Source of the DNA: Neurospora intermedia
Taxonomy: Eukaryota > Ascomycota > Sordariomycetes > Sordariales > Sordariaceae
Direction: 5' to 3'
Assembly (NCBI GenBank): GCA_037102815.1
Contig: BTPP01000011.1
Coordinates: 1 to 64,000, forward strand
DNA length: 64,000 nucleotides
Shown: piece after piece, positions 23,302 to 34,940 of the stretch
Layout: each line of letters starts with the position of its first letter
Numbering within the stretch: the first letter of the stretch is position 1
The notes under the pieces: model-generated
Databases searched by the model: none
Told to the model about the DNA's origin: nothing
The model's input: only the letters and a program-made list of their open reading frames with translations
Translations under genes and position numbers: made by a program

Positions 23302-24982
23302 GACAGAGAGATAGCGGGCTCACCATCCCTTGGCGTCGAAAGGCTCCCCGAAACCTCGCTCTGGACCAACAGCAAATGTCTCCTCATCTGCGCCCTCGTC
23401 TCCCTTGCCAACATGCAATACGACCTCGACAGCGCTTGCCTCGCCGCCCTCCAAGCAATGCCCGGCTTTCTCAAAGTGTTTGGATATCCCAACCCAAGCG
23501 CTCCAGGTGGTTTTGAAATTGGCGTAGGTTTTCTCACCGCTTCAACCCTCTGTCTGGCTCCCTCTTTGTGGATTCTTCCACTTACAAGGCAACAAGCACG
23601 CCTTCCAACAACTCCTCTCCTCCTTCTTGACCCTTGGCTCTCTTCTCTCCACACTTTTCGCCGGTCCCTTCTCCCACATCTACGGGCGTCGTCCTCCGTT
23701 CCTCCTCGCCTGTTTCCTCACTGCCTTCGGCACCGCTATCCAAATTGGCACCTCTTCAGCGGCGGCCTTGTATGTGGGTCGAATGATTCTCGGTATCGGG
23801 AACGGGTTCCTCGTGACGTTTCCCAACATTTATTGCGCGGAAGTAGCGCCGCCTCATCTGAGAAGTGTCACGGTTACGCTTTTTCAAGAATGGGTCTGCG
23901 TGGGAAGTGTGCTGGGTGCGGCGGTAACGAATGCGACTAAGGGGTGGCTGGGAAAGGCCAGTTGTAGGGTTCCGTTGGGCGTGCTGTTTGTTGTTCCTGT
24001 GGTGTTGTCGGCCGGTGTGTGGTGGGTGGTGCCGGAAAGTCCGAGGTGGGAGGTAAGTCGGGGACGGCACCAGGAGGGAAGGATGGCGTTGGAGCGCGTG
24101 AGGGCCGTAAGAGAGGACGACAAAGAAGGGCAGCAAAGGTTGGAGGTGGAGTGGGTGGAGAAAGTCAAAGGGATCGAAGAGGAGAAGAGGCTGGCGAGTA
24201 CGGTTGGGCCGTTGGACATGTTCCGCGGTAATGATTTGCGCCGAACGCTGTTGTGTTTTGGGGTGGTTGCAATCCAGGCTGGTAGCGGCAGTTGGTTCTA
24301 TATCAGCTACTCGACACATTTCAGGATTGTGTCGGGACAGCCGGTGGAGCTTTCATTCAGGTACAGCATCATGAAGACGTGTATCGGGTTCATCGGGGTC
24401 AATGTCGGCATGTACTTGATGCGCTTTGTCACGGATCGGCGGATGCTGATGACGACGGGAGCGATGGTACAGGGCATGTTCATGTTGGGCATGGCCATCT
24501 CGGCGACGACGACGAAGGCGGAGACGAGGAGGGCGAGGGATGGTCTGATGGCGTGCAGTGCCCTGTTCAATTTTGCGGACAATGCGTTTGTGGGCATTGC
24601 GAGTTACCCGGTGGCAACGGAGCTGGTGAGCACAAGGCTGTGGTCGTACACGGTCGGGGCGGCCATCAGCCTGGGCTATTTGCTGGCGTGGCTGACGTCC
24701 TTCTGCTCGCCCTACTTTATCAACCCGGAGAACATGAACTGGGGAGCAAAGTACGGATTCATCTGGGCTGCCTTGTTCTTCTTTTGCCGTCTCCTGGAGC
24801 TGAAGGGTCGGGCGCTGGAAGAGATTGACGAGTTGTTTGAGCAAACAGTTCCGGCGTGGAAGCTCAAGTCGGCAGAGACGTCGATTGTCAGCGACGCTGT
24901 CGAGGAGGTTCGAAGACGGAGGGGGGGAGGATGGGGAGGACGGCGGCAAGGCGGCGACGGTCTAGATTGTCGAGGAGCGTGA
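23302..24982 (+). CDS. MFS sugar-type transporter (N-terminus unresolved)
   Basis: This is a member of the fungal hexose/lactose-type sugar porter family of the major facilitator superfamily, an uptake carrier in the plasma membrane. Two exons are clear: 23302-23523 and 23597-24982, with a GTAGGT donor and a phase-0 join. Marks in order: LWTNSKCLLICALVSLANMQ (first helix); GPFSHIYGRRP (loop 2-3, with His where Asp is usual); GRMILGIGNGFLVTFPNIY; VPESPRW; and a C-terminal LKGRALEEIDELFEQ, typical of the family. The total is about 535 residues. No ATG starts the first exon: an in-frame TAA lies at 23299-23301 just after MTTKE at 23284, and Met at 23413 would cut helix 1. Either an upstream exon was missed or the 5' end is damaged. 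It converges on the A-T-R gene. Confidence 0.82.
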
Positions 24983-25636
24983 GAAGGAGGTGTGATTTCG
25001 CGAGACATTGTGTTTCGATTCGGAAGGCTGTCGAAGGAAAGTCGAGTGGAGCGGGAGGAGGAAGACTTTGCAGAGAGACGGGAATTCTAGAGGAAAATGA
25101 TGACGGGAGGGGAAAAGTGTTGTGTTGAGTGGGTTGTTTGGCGGGGGATTGTTTCCATTACTACAGTGGACAAGGCGCTGTAGCAACCCCCTGCAAAGCG
25201 GACCGAATCTTTTTCTTTCTTTTTTTTTTTTTTTTTTTTTTTTTTCATTTGTCATTCAACACCACCACCCACCGGGCAGAATTACCTGCCAGGACATCAA
25301 AATAAACGCGGGACACCATTTGTTTGAAATCCATCGACAAATCTACCATCAATCATCGCCGTACTATGTATGCTATTTGAATCAAGAATACATTCGAAAT
25401 ACACCTCTACACTATGCAAACCCGATGAAAATGCAACAACAACAACAACAACACCAATCGACGGCCACCCAACCCAACATGAAGTCTATCCCCTCGGCTC
25501 CTACCAGACCATCAAAAACCCCCGCAAACCCAGGAATGCACACAACCGACTGAAGGAACCCTCGCTAAACAATGCAATCCGGTAACGACCCCAAAACAAC
25601 CAACAAAGCCAGGTACCTACAAGTCCTCTTCTCGGC
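24983..25636. other. Convergent 3' region with long T run
   Basis: A 26-bp T run at 25220-25245 and a short CAA repeat near 25437-25452 lie between the ends of two convergent genes. Nothing else was recognised. Confidence 0.6.
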
Positions 25637-28600
25637 TTAAAAGTTCCACTGCCTGCACCAGTTCTTCATCAACTCGGGAGTCACGGCGTGCATCTCCCTC
25701 ATCGTCTTGGAGTACTCCTTCGTCCTCGTCATGTCGAGCGGCACAAACTTGGTTCCCTTCTTGTACCCCTCCGACCACGTCCTGTACGTGTCAATGAGCT
25801 TGATGCCCGGGTTGCGCGTCACGTCCTCGGCCTTCTCCTGGCTCTTCTCCAGCGCCTCGAGCCACTCGTCCAGCGACACAATCTTCTGGATCCTGTCGCC
25901 GTAGTACTCCTGCACGGCCGGCGCAAGTGCAGACCAGCTGGTGCGCTCGGGGTTGACACCGTGGAAGTAGCCGTTGATCTTGTCGAGGGGGACATTGTCG
26001 ATGACGCCCGACACTTCGAGCAAGAGCTTGGCAATGGCCTCGATGGGCGTCCAGTCGATCGTGGTCATCTGTCCCAAAGAGTCCGGGAGGACACCGAGGT
26101 AGGCGGACGAGGCCACGATGGAGGGAAGCCACTCCTGCTTGTTCCAGTATCCCTTCTCGGAAGACGGGCCGGCGACCTGGCCCACACGAACCACTTCGGT
26201 CGGCACCCCAGACACCTCGGCGGCCTTGTCGAAGATCAGAGAGGAAACGAGCTTGGACTGGCCGTAACCGCCCGCCGCGAGAGACAGGTCGTCGAGCGAC
26301 GCCTCGGGCACGATGCGGTCCTCGTCGTGCCACCGGTCGACGGTACCGATCGAAGACACAAAAACGATGGGCACGTTCTTGTCAGCCTGGTACGAAAAGT
26401 CCACGAGGTTGCGGCAGCCGCGGATGTGAGGCTCAAAGGACTCGACAGCGATGTTAAAGTTGACGGGCCACTGGTTGTGGATGACGCGATCGACTTCGCT
26501 CAACAAGCGCGAGTAGACCTCGGGGCCGAGACCTAGGTCAGCGCGCGACATGTCGGCGTGGTAGAACTCGCACTTGGAGAAGTCGGTGGACAGGCCACGG
26601 CCCGACGAGGAAGCCGTCTGGCGCGCCTTTCCGTCCTCGGAACGGTTGAGGCAGATGATCTTGGACACGCGCGGGGAAGAGGAGCAGATGTCAATCAGGT
26701 AGGAGCCGATGCCGCCCGTGGTGCCGGTAATGACCACCACCTGACCCTCGTCGGCCGGCGCAGGCTTGTTCTGCTTGGGAGTGGGAAGATCCCGCGTGTA
26801 CTTCTCCACAAGCGCCTCCATGACGTGGTGCTCGTTGTCCAAAGTGCCCTGGTTGCTGTCCTTGTTGACGATCGACAAGAGGTAGTCGGCCAGGCGCTTG
26901 GGAGTGGGGTTGCCGTAAATGACACGGGTGGCTAGCGCCGAGGCTTCAATGTTCACGCCGGCAGCGGCCAGGCCAGCACGGATGAGGCGGGACGCGGTGA
27001 TGACTTGCATCGAGTCGACACCGGCCGTGAAGAAGTCGGTGTCGGCCTCGAGCTTGGGAGCGTTGAGGGACGTCTCAAAGAGCTTTTCGATGGAGACGAT
27101 CAAGGCGTCGGACGAGGAAAGATCCAGCTTGGGGACTTCGTCAGTAGCAACGCCCTTCTCGGCATCCTCGTACATCTTGTCGATCTCGGCCTTGTACATG
27201 TTGATGGTACCAGGGCGCAGGACGGTGCCCTTACCCGCGCGCAGGAACGGCTTGCCGGGGGTGGAGAGAGCCATGTACTGGCGGCCGATCTGGCCGTGGG
27301 CGACCGTCTCCTTGTTGACGCGGACGACGGTGGGCCAGATCTCATCCAACAAAGCCTTGCGGCCCTCCTCAGTCTCGGGGTGCTCCACGGGCTCGATAAT
27401 CAGAGCAGGCTGGAACCGGTTCGTGCCCACGACCACGGCGCCCATGACCTTGGGGTGGCCCTGCAGCGTCTCCTCGATGGTGATGGGGTTGAGTTTCTCG
27501 CCGTTAGAGAACACAATGATGTTGTCGGCGCGGCCCTGGTAGATCCAAAAGTCCTCGTGGGTAGGGTGGCGCTTGTACAAGTCCTTGGTGCTGTACTCAC
27601 TGGAGTCGGGGAACGTGTAGAAGAAGCCCTGGAGACCGGGGTGCTTGTCCTTGCGGACGATTACCTGTTCATAAGTCGACTCGCCGTCATGGAGGCGCCA
27701 GTCAATGCCGAAGAGCTCCGTGTCAAAGTTGAAGTAGCGCCAGAGCTTCTGGTCATATTGCCAGTAGAAGGGGAAGGGAGTGAACTCGGTCGCCGAGATG
27801 AGGTTGCAGAGCGTCACGTTATTCTCGACCAGGCGGTCACCGGCCTCGGGAGCGAGGTTGCCGCCGCCAAAGGACACAAAGTTGAGCTTCTGGAGGGACT
27901 GGATAGCTTTCTCGTCCTGGGAGAGCTCCTCGAGGATTGCCGGCGGCAAGACCATGCCCTCGACGTCAGCGTACTCGATGTAGTCAAGAACCAGGTCGGA
28001 AGAGAGTGGACGCTCGCCGATGCCCAAAGCAGCAGGGGTGTCCCAATAGTGGATCATGAGCATGGAGATGTACATGGCAGCCGCGTGGAAAAGAGGCACT
28101 GGTTGTCGTCAGTCGTTAGCTTCGGACCCTGATCGACCATCATGGTCCATTTTTGGGGGGAACACTCACTAGGATGCATAAGCCTCTTCGCCCGCTTGCT
28201 CATCTCCACGATCCACATGAGCTTGCCGTCCTCGCGCGGCGGAAGGTTGTGAAACTGGTCCGCTACAGCCAGCATACCCTGCCTGGCCACGATGGGCTTG
28301 GGAAATCCAGTGCTTCCAGAAGTGTGCAACACCATGAGGGGATCCCACTCAGCCTCCTCAAACGTCTTGTTGTACGGAAAGTCCTCCTGGTCGGCCGGGA
28401 ACCACTCGTCAGCGGGAAGCGCCAGAATCGCAGTCATCTCGCGCTCGTGTAGCCATGGCTGAACGGTAGCCTTGTAGCTCTGATCAAACACCAGGATGTT
28501 GCAGTTCGTCAGCTCAAACAGATTCACCTGGGCCTCGGCGGAGTTGCGAGTGGAGATGAAGAGAGCCTGATAGCCGGCCTTGACGGCGCCTAGGGCGAAG

Positions 28601-28866
28601 ACTAGGTAGCGAACGTCGTTGGGGCCGATATACGCAACGGTCGGGAAAGAGCCGGGCGCGGCGGCACCGCAGACCCGTGTGAGCTTGTGCGCGATGCGGT
28701 TGATGCCGTTGTAGGCGTCAAGGTAAGTGAGGATCTTCCACCCATCTTTGGGGTCGGACGAACGAGGTACAGACACCCATTCCCGGTTGGGCTCGTTGTG
28801 GGCACGCTCCTTGATAATGTCGAGGATAAGGCGGCGGCCGTAAGGGGGATTTTGTTGTTGGCTCAT
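25637..28866 (-). CDS. NRPS-like enzyme: adenylation-thiolation-thioester reductase
   Basis: This is a single-module enzyme that should activate a carboxylic acid with ATP, load it on a phosphopantetheine arm and release it by NADPH reduction as aldehyde or alcohol. Two exons (28866-28170, 28098-25637) give 1052 residues. The A domain has its core motif LHTSGSTGFPKP (about 180-191) and later YQGRADNIIVFSNGEKLNP. The carrier domain has DFFTAGVDSMQV with Ser595 as attachment site. The reductase has GTTGGIGSYL (about 691) and the SDR pair Tyr844/Lys848 in GGYGQSKLVS. There is no condensation domain. Start chosen at MSQQQN (context CACCATGAG) rather than the upstream in-frame Met at 28899. It resembles fungal aryl- or aminoacyl-acid reductases; the substrate is not readable by eye. 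Long plus-strand frames across it are shadows. Confidence 0.93.
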
Positions 28867-30811
28867 GGTGATGTGTGTATTAGGTGAAGGGTGTTGCAAT
28901 ACTGAAGAAGGATGGAAGAAGTCGAAAAGTCGGATATAGCCGATATAATGAGATGATAAGCTGTCGTCTCAATATCAGATCTATTAGTTCGGACGGTCAA
29001 GGTAGGTAAGTTGTCCAATGTGATGGGTATGGCTGAGCGTGAGGGAAGGGTTCCTCCGTCAGAATGATTGATGGATGGTGATGAGATGATGATTTCAAAG
29101 TTCAGTCTCAGTCGGTGGGAGAGGGCGGAATATATATCACAGGTATGTGCTTCTTTCTTCCTCCGCCTTCCCCCTTCTGCTTTCCACTACCTCCATTACA
29201 CCCTCTCGAGTCTTCTTTCCTTCCGGTGTGCCCGGGGATCCTCGCGACGCGAGACGAGGCCATGGTATAACCAGAAGATAGACAAGACAAGCATCCACCG
29301 CCACAGCCAGTTGTCCACAGCAAAGCACAGAGCATCTGGAGCATGGGGACCCCATGAAGACTGCCCGGGCAGTAATGTCGGTCATGGACGTTAGATGGAG
29401 CAGCCATGAGCACACACCTCCATTCCTCTTCATTGTACCTTGGCAGTCTAGGTACCCTACACGCACGCCAATGATTTGTGGACTGCCAGGTGCTGAAACA
29501 AACGCGGACCAGTGTACCTACCGACTTCCGTCCGAAATGGGTGGGAACTGGTAGCCCGGGTTTTTGTTCCGGCACCTGGCTGCTAGAAGTGCCAAGGACA
29601 TGGAGTGGCGGGGTGCCAGTTCATTCAAGGTCATGAGATGCTTCCTATCCTGCTCGTCCAACTTGAAAAGTGTTGTTGCGGTGGAAGACCCACGACGAAA
29701 CAAGCTTTCTGATCGGGAGCGGACCGCCGGTCATGGCCCTGTCACCTTGTTGGTGCCGGGACTTGCGGCACATTTTCAGGGGGTGATGTTCGTAGTGTAG
29801 CAGATACCGTAGACACCCCTGCTTCGACCAGTCCTCTTTTATACCTCTACCTACCTACCTCTACACTACCAAAACACCCTCAAATGTGCCCGAGTCCTTT
29901 TCCCATTCGACAGCTGCCAGCACGCGACAACTTGCAAAACCTCGAAGCCAGATTCATAGGTACCTAGAAGGGTGCTTCTTTTCAATGACAGAATTTGAAA
30001 ATTGCTGGCCTCTATACCTCTGCCTACCTAGGTAGGTAGCAGACCGTATCGAACCGGATTTATCCCCTTGCCGACCTGGCCAATCATCAAATCTGCTCGT
30101 CATGTTTTGGCGTCGTCTTCAAGTTATTCTCTAGATGTAATTGGTCCTATACTGTGGAGATAGCACAGATCTAGTGTGAATCAAAGAAAAGCGGTAGTGG
30201 ACATGGACAGCGACGACTGCTCTAGCGTTATCGATGGGATGGATCGTCGCCCCAACACCGCCTGGCTTGCCGATACGTCCGGTCGATGTAGAAATCGTAG
30301 CACATTGATCATCATCAAGGGTTTCGGGAGCGTTCGACGGCAGTTGCTCGAATTTCCATGCAGACTGACAAAGTTGAACTCCATTTGAATTTATCTCCAT
30401 GCTATATCCTGACCAATTACATCGTTCGCTGTTGTCGACTTGCTGCGTCTGAGTGCCGGCCTGCAGGGTCTTTCCTGATATGTAATTGGCAGTTAAGCAG
30501 TAAAACCTGGGGATATATCCGACAAGAATTATTGGGTTCTGTAGTGTCACCGCTGCCGATATTCTTAGCCGACCGACCTCGCTGTTTGTGTTACGGAATC
30601 AAAGACAATGCGATGTCCTATTCTCATCAAATCGATGCTTGCTCTCTGTCATTTCCGCGGGCAGTTATTCCCGCGGAAATCCGGACAAGAGAAGCCGCTG
30701 TTTTGACTTCCTGCCCTTGACCGCCTGCCTGTCTCATGCATCAGGAAGTCGCGAAGGGAATGTTACCCCCTTGGACCATCGACATGATATCGAGAAGGGA
30801 TGATTGTGGTG

Positions 30812-31092
30812 ATTTTTTTTTTCTCTTTTTTTTTTCTCTTTTTTTTTTTTTCTCTTTTTTTTTTTTCTCTTTTTTTTTTTTCTCTTTTTTTTTTTTCTCT
30901 TTTTTTTTTTTCTCTTTTTTTTTTTTCTCTTTTTTTTTTTTCTCTTTTTTTTTTTTCTCTTTTTTTTTTTTCTCTTTTTTTTTTTTCTCTTTTTTTTTTT
31001 TCTCTTTTTTTTTTTTCTCTTTTTTTTTTTTCTCTTTTTTTTTTTTCTCTTTTTTTTTTTTCTCTTTTTTTTTTTCTTCTTTTTTTTTTTTC
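30812..31092. repeat. Pyrimidine minisatellite, 15-bp unit (T11-12 with CTC)
   Basis: About 17-18 tandem copies of a 15-bp unit consisting of a T run broken by one CTC. One strand is pure pyrimidine, so it could form triplex or unusual structures. The 15-nt period gives artificial open frames (FFFSF repeats on plus, KKREK repeats on minus) that I do not call as genes. Confidence 0.95.
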
Positions 31093-32039
31093 TACCACGA
31101 ATTTTTCAGTTTTGTCCTCTACTTGGCCACAACACACCAACCGGGGGGATCTCATGTAGCAACACCTTGACATTTTCACCAACCCGAAGGGTGCGCTTAG
31201 ATAATCCAATGCCGAACCGCGTTTTCGTCAGCATGAGCAAGTATGGCAACAAAGATTGCAACAGACCGTGAATGTGAAACTGAACTCGCGACCGCGAATC
31301 ACGAGTAGTGGGATTCCCGAGGTTGGTGTTTAGAGCACGAAGAAGCACGGGAAGGGTGGTGGATAATAACAGACCAAGCAAAACCTAGCCCTTGATCTTT
31401 CCCACGCCACTCTCCACTTTCGGTGCCGACATCGCAGTATCTGCAACAGGAGGTGAACAAGTCGGCAACAGATAGCCGAGGCCTTAGCTCAGGGGTCATG
31501 GAAGCTTCTACACTACGGAGCGTCCTCCACCTGTCGACCCATGAGGTCCAGTTTTACAAGGCTGTTGTGGATCCCGATAAGCTTCACGCTCCCCGATCCA
31601 TCCCAGCAGGACTGACGTCGTGCTGCAGGAATCCAGTCCATATAGGTCCGGCTTCCCGACTGGCTGACTCTCTGTTGCCGACCGACCCGTTCCTCCCTTC
31701 TCAGTGCCCGTTCGGGGTGCCTAGGCAGCGTTAGCTACCCCCGAAGAATCGAGTTTCTCGATAAGCTTGTTCATCCCCCGACTGTTGGTCCCTGATCGCC
31801 AGCATCTTTCATCACGGCTTCTGGCATTCACAGATCGTCTCGACAAGGGACCTGCTCTTCCTCCTCCTCCTCCTCCGCCGCTTGCCACGGAAGACGGATA
31901 GCGGAACGAAGATGAACAGACACAGCCATTGTTTCGGCCCAACTCGTTCTTGACAGCAGGAAATAATCGGAAATACTTGCATCTATGAATAGCTGCCGGC
32001 GAGGGTTGCCGAACTGGCAAGTGGAAAGGGAAATAAGTA

Positions 32040-32393
32040 CAGTAGGTACCCCTGCTTTTGCAACCCCCTCCTTTTGCAAAAAACCCCCCTATTGCTAAAG
32101 AATCTGGTTGCCCGCATTCCCTCTGGTGGTTAGGATTGCTAACTGCAATTTGCAACGCTCATAGCCCGGATTTGCAAAAGCAGGGGTGTGATTTTCATGG
32201 GGCGGCACACTTATACCCTTGTACCGAGGGGACAAGCACTCCAGGCGACCCACTTTTTTGGTCTAACGGTAGTCTACCAGTGGCCAAGAGGCCTAAACTT
32301 GGTCTGTGCACAAGTGCCGCCTTTTGCAAAACCCCCCCTTTTGCAAAGAATTTGGGCTGCCGGAATTATTTGCAAAAGCAGGGGTATCTACTG
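32040..32393. mobile_element. Short TIR element (MITE-like), TA-flanked
   Basis: Both ends read CAGTAG(G/A)TACCCCTGCTTTTGCAA in inverted orientation (24 bp, one mismatch), flanked by TA at 32038-32039 and 32394-32395. A third copy of ACCCCTGCTTTTGCAAATC lies inside in inverted orientation at about 32170-32187. The segments around 32070-32120 and 32320-32370 are similar in direct orientation (CCTTTTGCAAAAxCCCCCC...AAAGAAT.TGG). So the locus is either one element with subterminal repeats or one element inserted next to a shorter relative. No transposase frame. The family fits Tc1/mariner-type non-autonomous elements by TA duplication only. Confidence 0.75.
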
Positions 32394-33072
32394 TATGTAC
32401 ATAGAGGTAAGTCATCTCCGTGGTCACGACATGGATAGTAGCGCTGGTGACATGAATCTCGATCCCCTTGTTTCAGACGATCTCGTTCTGTGCGTTGATC
32501 CCCGCCGGCGGCCGAGGTATTTTAGGGACTGGATTCGGCACCGGACCCTGACCGAACTTCAAGCGAGCATCACGGAAATCGTCGGGCCCGTTCGCCGATG
32601 TGAAGGTAGTACCAATCATGCCCGTGCAATTCCCATATCTCGAGATACGATGCGATGTGCGGATCAGCGGCCATGCAAACCACGTCGTCCCTGCCATGAA
32701 TGTGCCCACACGACCGGCCAGCACAAATGGAAGGCACGGCAGGATAGGCCCCTTTGTCCGATCTGCAGTGGTTCAGTTTGTCCCTGTGGAGCCTCCAGAT
32801 CGTAAGATGTTTGCAAGAGGTGCTCGCTTCTTGCTTCATGAACCCCCAGCCGTTAATCGTACCTCTAGGACTGGTTGTTGGGGATGCTCGGTGAGATGGC
32901 GAGACCTCTTTCTCATTTCCCGTCCCATTACCATTGTTTCTGCCAGTTCGTGATCCAGCTTCCCTTTCCCGAGACGCATCTTTACCTCTAGCTTTTGAGG
33001 AAAACAAACAAACACACGTCCATACATCGACGGGAACCGCCATCTCCAACTTCACTCTTCCTCTACAGGTAC

Positions 33073-34053
33073 CTAGTTTCCGCTCCCAGCCAACAACTTC
33101 CTCCCCTCCTCACTCTCCTCCAGCGCCTTCCTGACCACCGCCTCCAAATCCTCCTCCTCCAAGCCCAACAGCTCCATCGCATAGTCCGGCTGGTTCGTCC
33201 AATCCCCTTCCACCACCCCCAGCGCAAAGACCAAATCCTCAATTGCTTCTCCTGCCCCCTCACCCCCTGCATCCGCCACCCTCTTCCTCTCGTTGATGTA
33301 TTCCTCCGTATCGACATACTGCCTTTCGTACTTGTTGCCCGTCACCTTTTCCAGCACATCCACCACCTCATTCTGAGAGACGAGGAACGACTGCAACATG
33401 AGGACTTTGTTCATCGTCTTCTTGAGATGTTCAGCGTCACCCGTCAAAATACTCACCACGGCCTTTGACACCTGCCCCAGCGTCGCCTGGGAGCTCTTTT
33501 CGTTCCCGGAGCCGAGGATATGTGCCCTCGGAGGTTGATCGAACGGATAGAAATGCAGAAATCCGTTGGTCAAGCCCCAGTCGAAAAAATGGCCGTTGAC
33601 CAGACTGGTCCAGCTTAGACGGCATTCGCTGACCTCGCTCAACATCTCCAGTGTCTCGCGAACCTCCACCTTCTTGCCGAACAAGGGTACAAGATCCCGC
33701 GCTCTTTTGATTCGGGCATCGACGCTACCGTAGTCGGCCGGGATGAAACGGATTACTGTGCCGCAGGCCCAGGCCGCTGTGGCGAGGGTGAGATGGGCTG
33801 GGAGGTCGCGGAGGGGGAAGGCGGCAATTACGGCGTGTTGACCGCGGAGGGCTAGGGTGACTTCGGGGACGGACCAGGATGGGACGGTGGTGATGGTGAG
33901 GTTGGGATGGGAGGGGTAGGTGGATTTGGAGGAGGCGCGTTGGAGAATGGTGATGTGCAAATTGGTTTTGAGGAGGTGGGAAAGAAGGACGCGGCCCAGG
34001 TTGCCGGAGGCACCGACGAGGGTGACATTGTTGATCGGGGTTTCCGAAGACAT
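33073..34053 (-). CDS. NmrA-like / isoflavone-reductase-type NAD(P)-binding protein
   Basis: This single-exon gene encodes 326 residues. The N-terminus has a beta-strand and dinucleotide-binding loop VTLVGASGNLGRVLL (about 10-24), then a Rossmann fold pattern (HAVIAAFPLRDLPAHLTLATA, RFIPADYGSVD) like atypical SDR proteins of the NmrA/PCBER group. The C-terminal half (SWTSLVNGHFFDWGL, ILGSGNEKSSQATLGQVSKAVV) also follows that family, in which members are either reductases of aromatic compounds or NAD(P)-sensing regulators. The start was chosen at MSSETPINN because the fold begins directly after it; the frame is open upstream to 34332 but that part is low in complexity. Lacks the clear YxxxK of classical SDRs. 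Metabolite not known. Confidence 0.88.
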   Translation of the reverse strand: MSSETPINNVTLVGASGNLGRVLLSHLLKTNLHITILQRASSKSTYPSHPNLTITTVPSWSVPEVTLALRGQHAVIAAFPLRDLPAHLTLATAAWACGTVIRFIPADYGSVDARIKRARDLVPLFGKKVEVRETLEMLSEVSECRLSWTSLVNGHFFDWGLTNGFLHFYPFDQPPRAHILGSGNEKSSQATLGQVSKAVVSILTGDAEHLKKTMNKVLMLQSFLVSQNEVVDVLEKVTGNKYERQYVDTEEYINERKRVADAGGEGAGEAIEDLVFALGVVEGDWTNQPDYAMELLGLEEEDLEAVVRKALEESEEGRKLLAGSGN

Positions 34054-34940
34054 ATCGCCGTAATCTGATTGATATTCGGACAAGGTAAGCGCAGGGACAA
34101 TGACTGGTTGGTGATGTCGTGATGGGGGTGTGTGATGTTGTCGATGTTGTGCAGTTGATGAGGTTTCGAGGCAAGTTGCAAAGTGAGGGGAATTTGGGGA
34201 AATGAGGGGAGGGGGGGTCGATAATCGCTGATGAGCTGGCGTGCAGATCGATTCGTTGCTCAAAAAGGTGAGGCAGTTAGACAGTTCACAATTGGCAAGG
34301 CTAGTGGATGGGATGCCATCAATGCTACACAAGACGTATCACGTAACACAAAGAGTGAAGGCATCGTGGGATAAGGTCCCGTTGTGGTGGTTCATCACCG
34401 ACAAACGGGATTGTTGACAACCAAAGGGGGTCAAGACATTTGTGAATGTGGCCAGCCCCAAGATGACATAATCGCAGGGGAGGAAAAGGCCGATGCGAAC
34501 CCTAACCCGAAGAAAGTGTTTGTTAACGGCCGGTGACGTGAAGACAAAACTGAAGCAGCCATGTTCCGCGTCCTGGATGAGGCTATTCACCAGGCAAGAA
34601 CGAACCCGCAGAGGAGAAGAATAAGGTAGGTAGCCAGCTGAACGGTGACGATGCGTATTACGGTCTATAACCCACCCTCTCCGGTAGACGAACGCAGCTT
34701 CCGGTAGACCGGAACTGGCAACCACCTCCTCCACTACTATACCCAACTCTCATACATTTGCTGTTCCACGCGGTTGCATGCTTTCGCCGATGCATCCGAG
34801 CCTGCTGGTGTTCACCTCTTTCACCATGAATATCGAGTTGGGTATTGTTCTCAGGAAAAAATAGGTACAATTGATGTTACACAGACCTTTGCTGGTCCGC
34901 ACATGCTTCTAGTGCTTTGTGCCCATCTTGAGGTACTCAT
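34054..34940. other. Intergenic, nothing recognised
   Basis: Upstream region of the NmrA-like gene and 3' side of the DUF423 gene. No features beyond ordinary sequence and a few GGTAGG words. Confidence 0.5.

Larger units (their letters stand above)
28867..33072. other. Long gene-poor stretch
   Basis: No gene is supported here. The stretch holds many ACCTACCT/GGTAGG words (about 29840-29875 and 30015-30040), a pyrimidine minisatellite (30812-31092) and a TIR element (32040-32393). Frames of 100-200 codons exist on both strands but lack domains, signal peptides or intron support. Confidence 0.55.

Noticed and set aside
25688-26536. Plus-strand 282-codon frame
   Set aside because: Antisense shadow of the reductase domain of the A-T-R gene.
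27005-28132. Plus-strand 375-codon frame
   Set aside because: Antisense shadow of the A-T-R gene, which has all catalytic motifs on the minus strand.
30736-31209. Open frames of 119-148 codons on both strands (FFFSF and KKREK repeats)
   Set aside because: They are created by the 15-bp pyrimidine minisatellite, whose period is a multiple of three; no real protein signal.
31471-31560. tRNA-like TTAGCTCAGGGGT segment
   Set aside because: It resembles a D arm, but no anticodon arm or T arm with the GGTTCGAATC-type loop follows.
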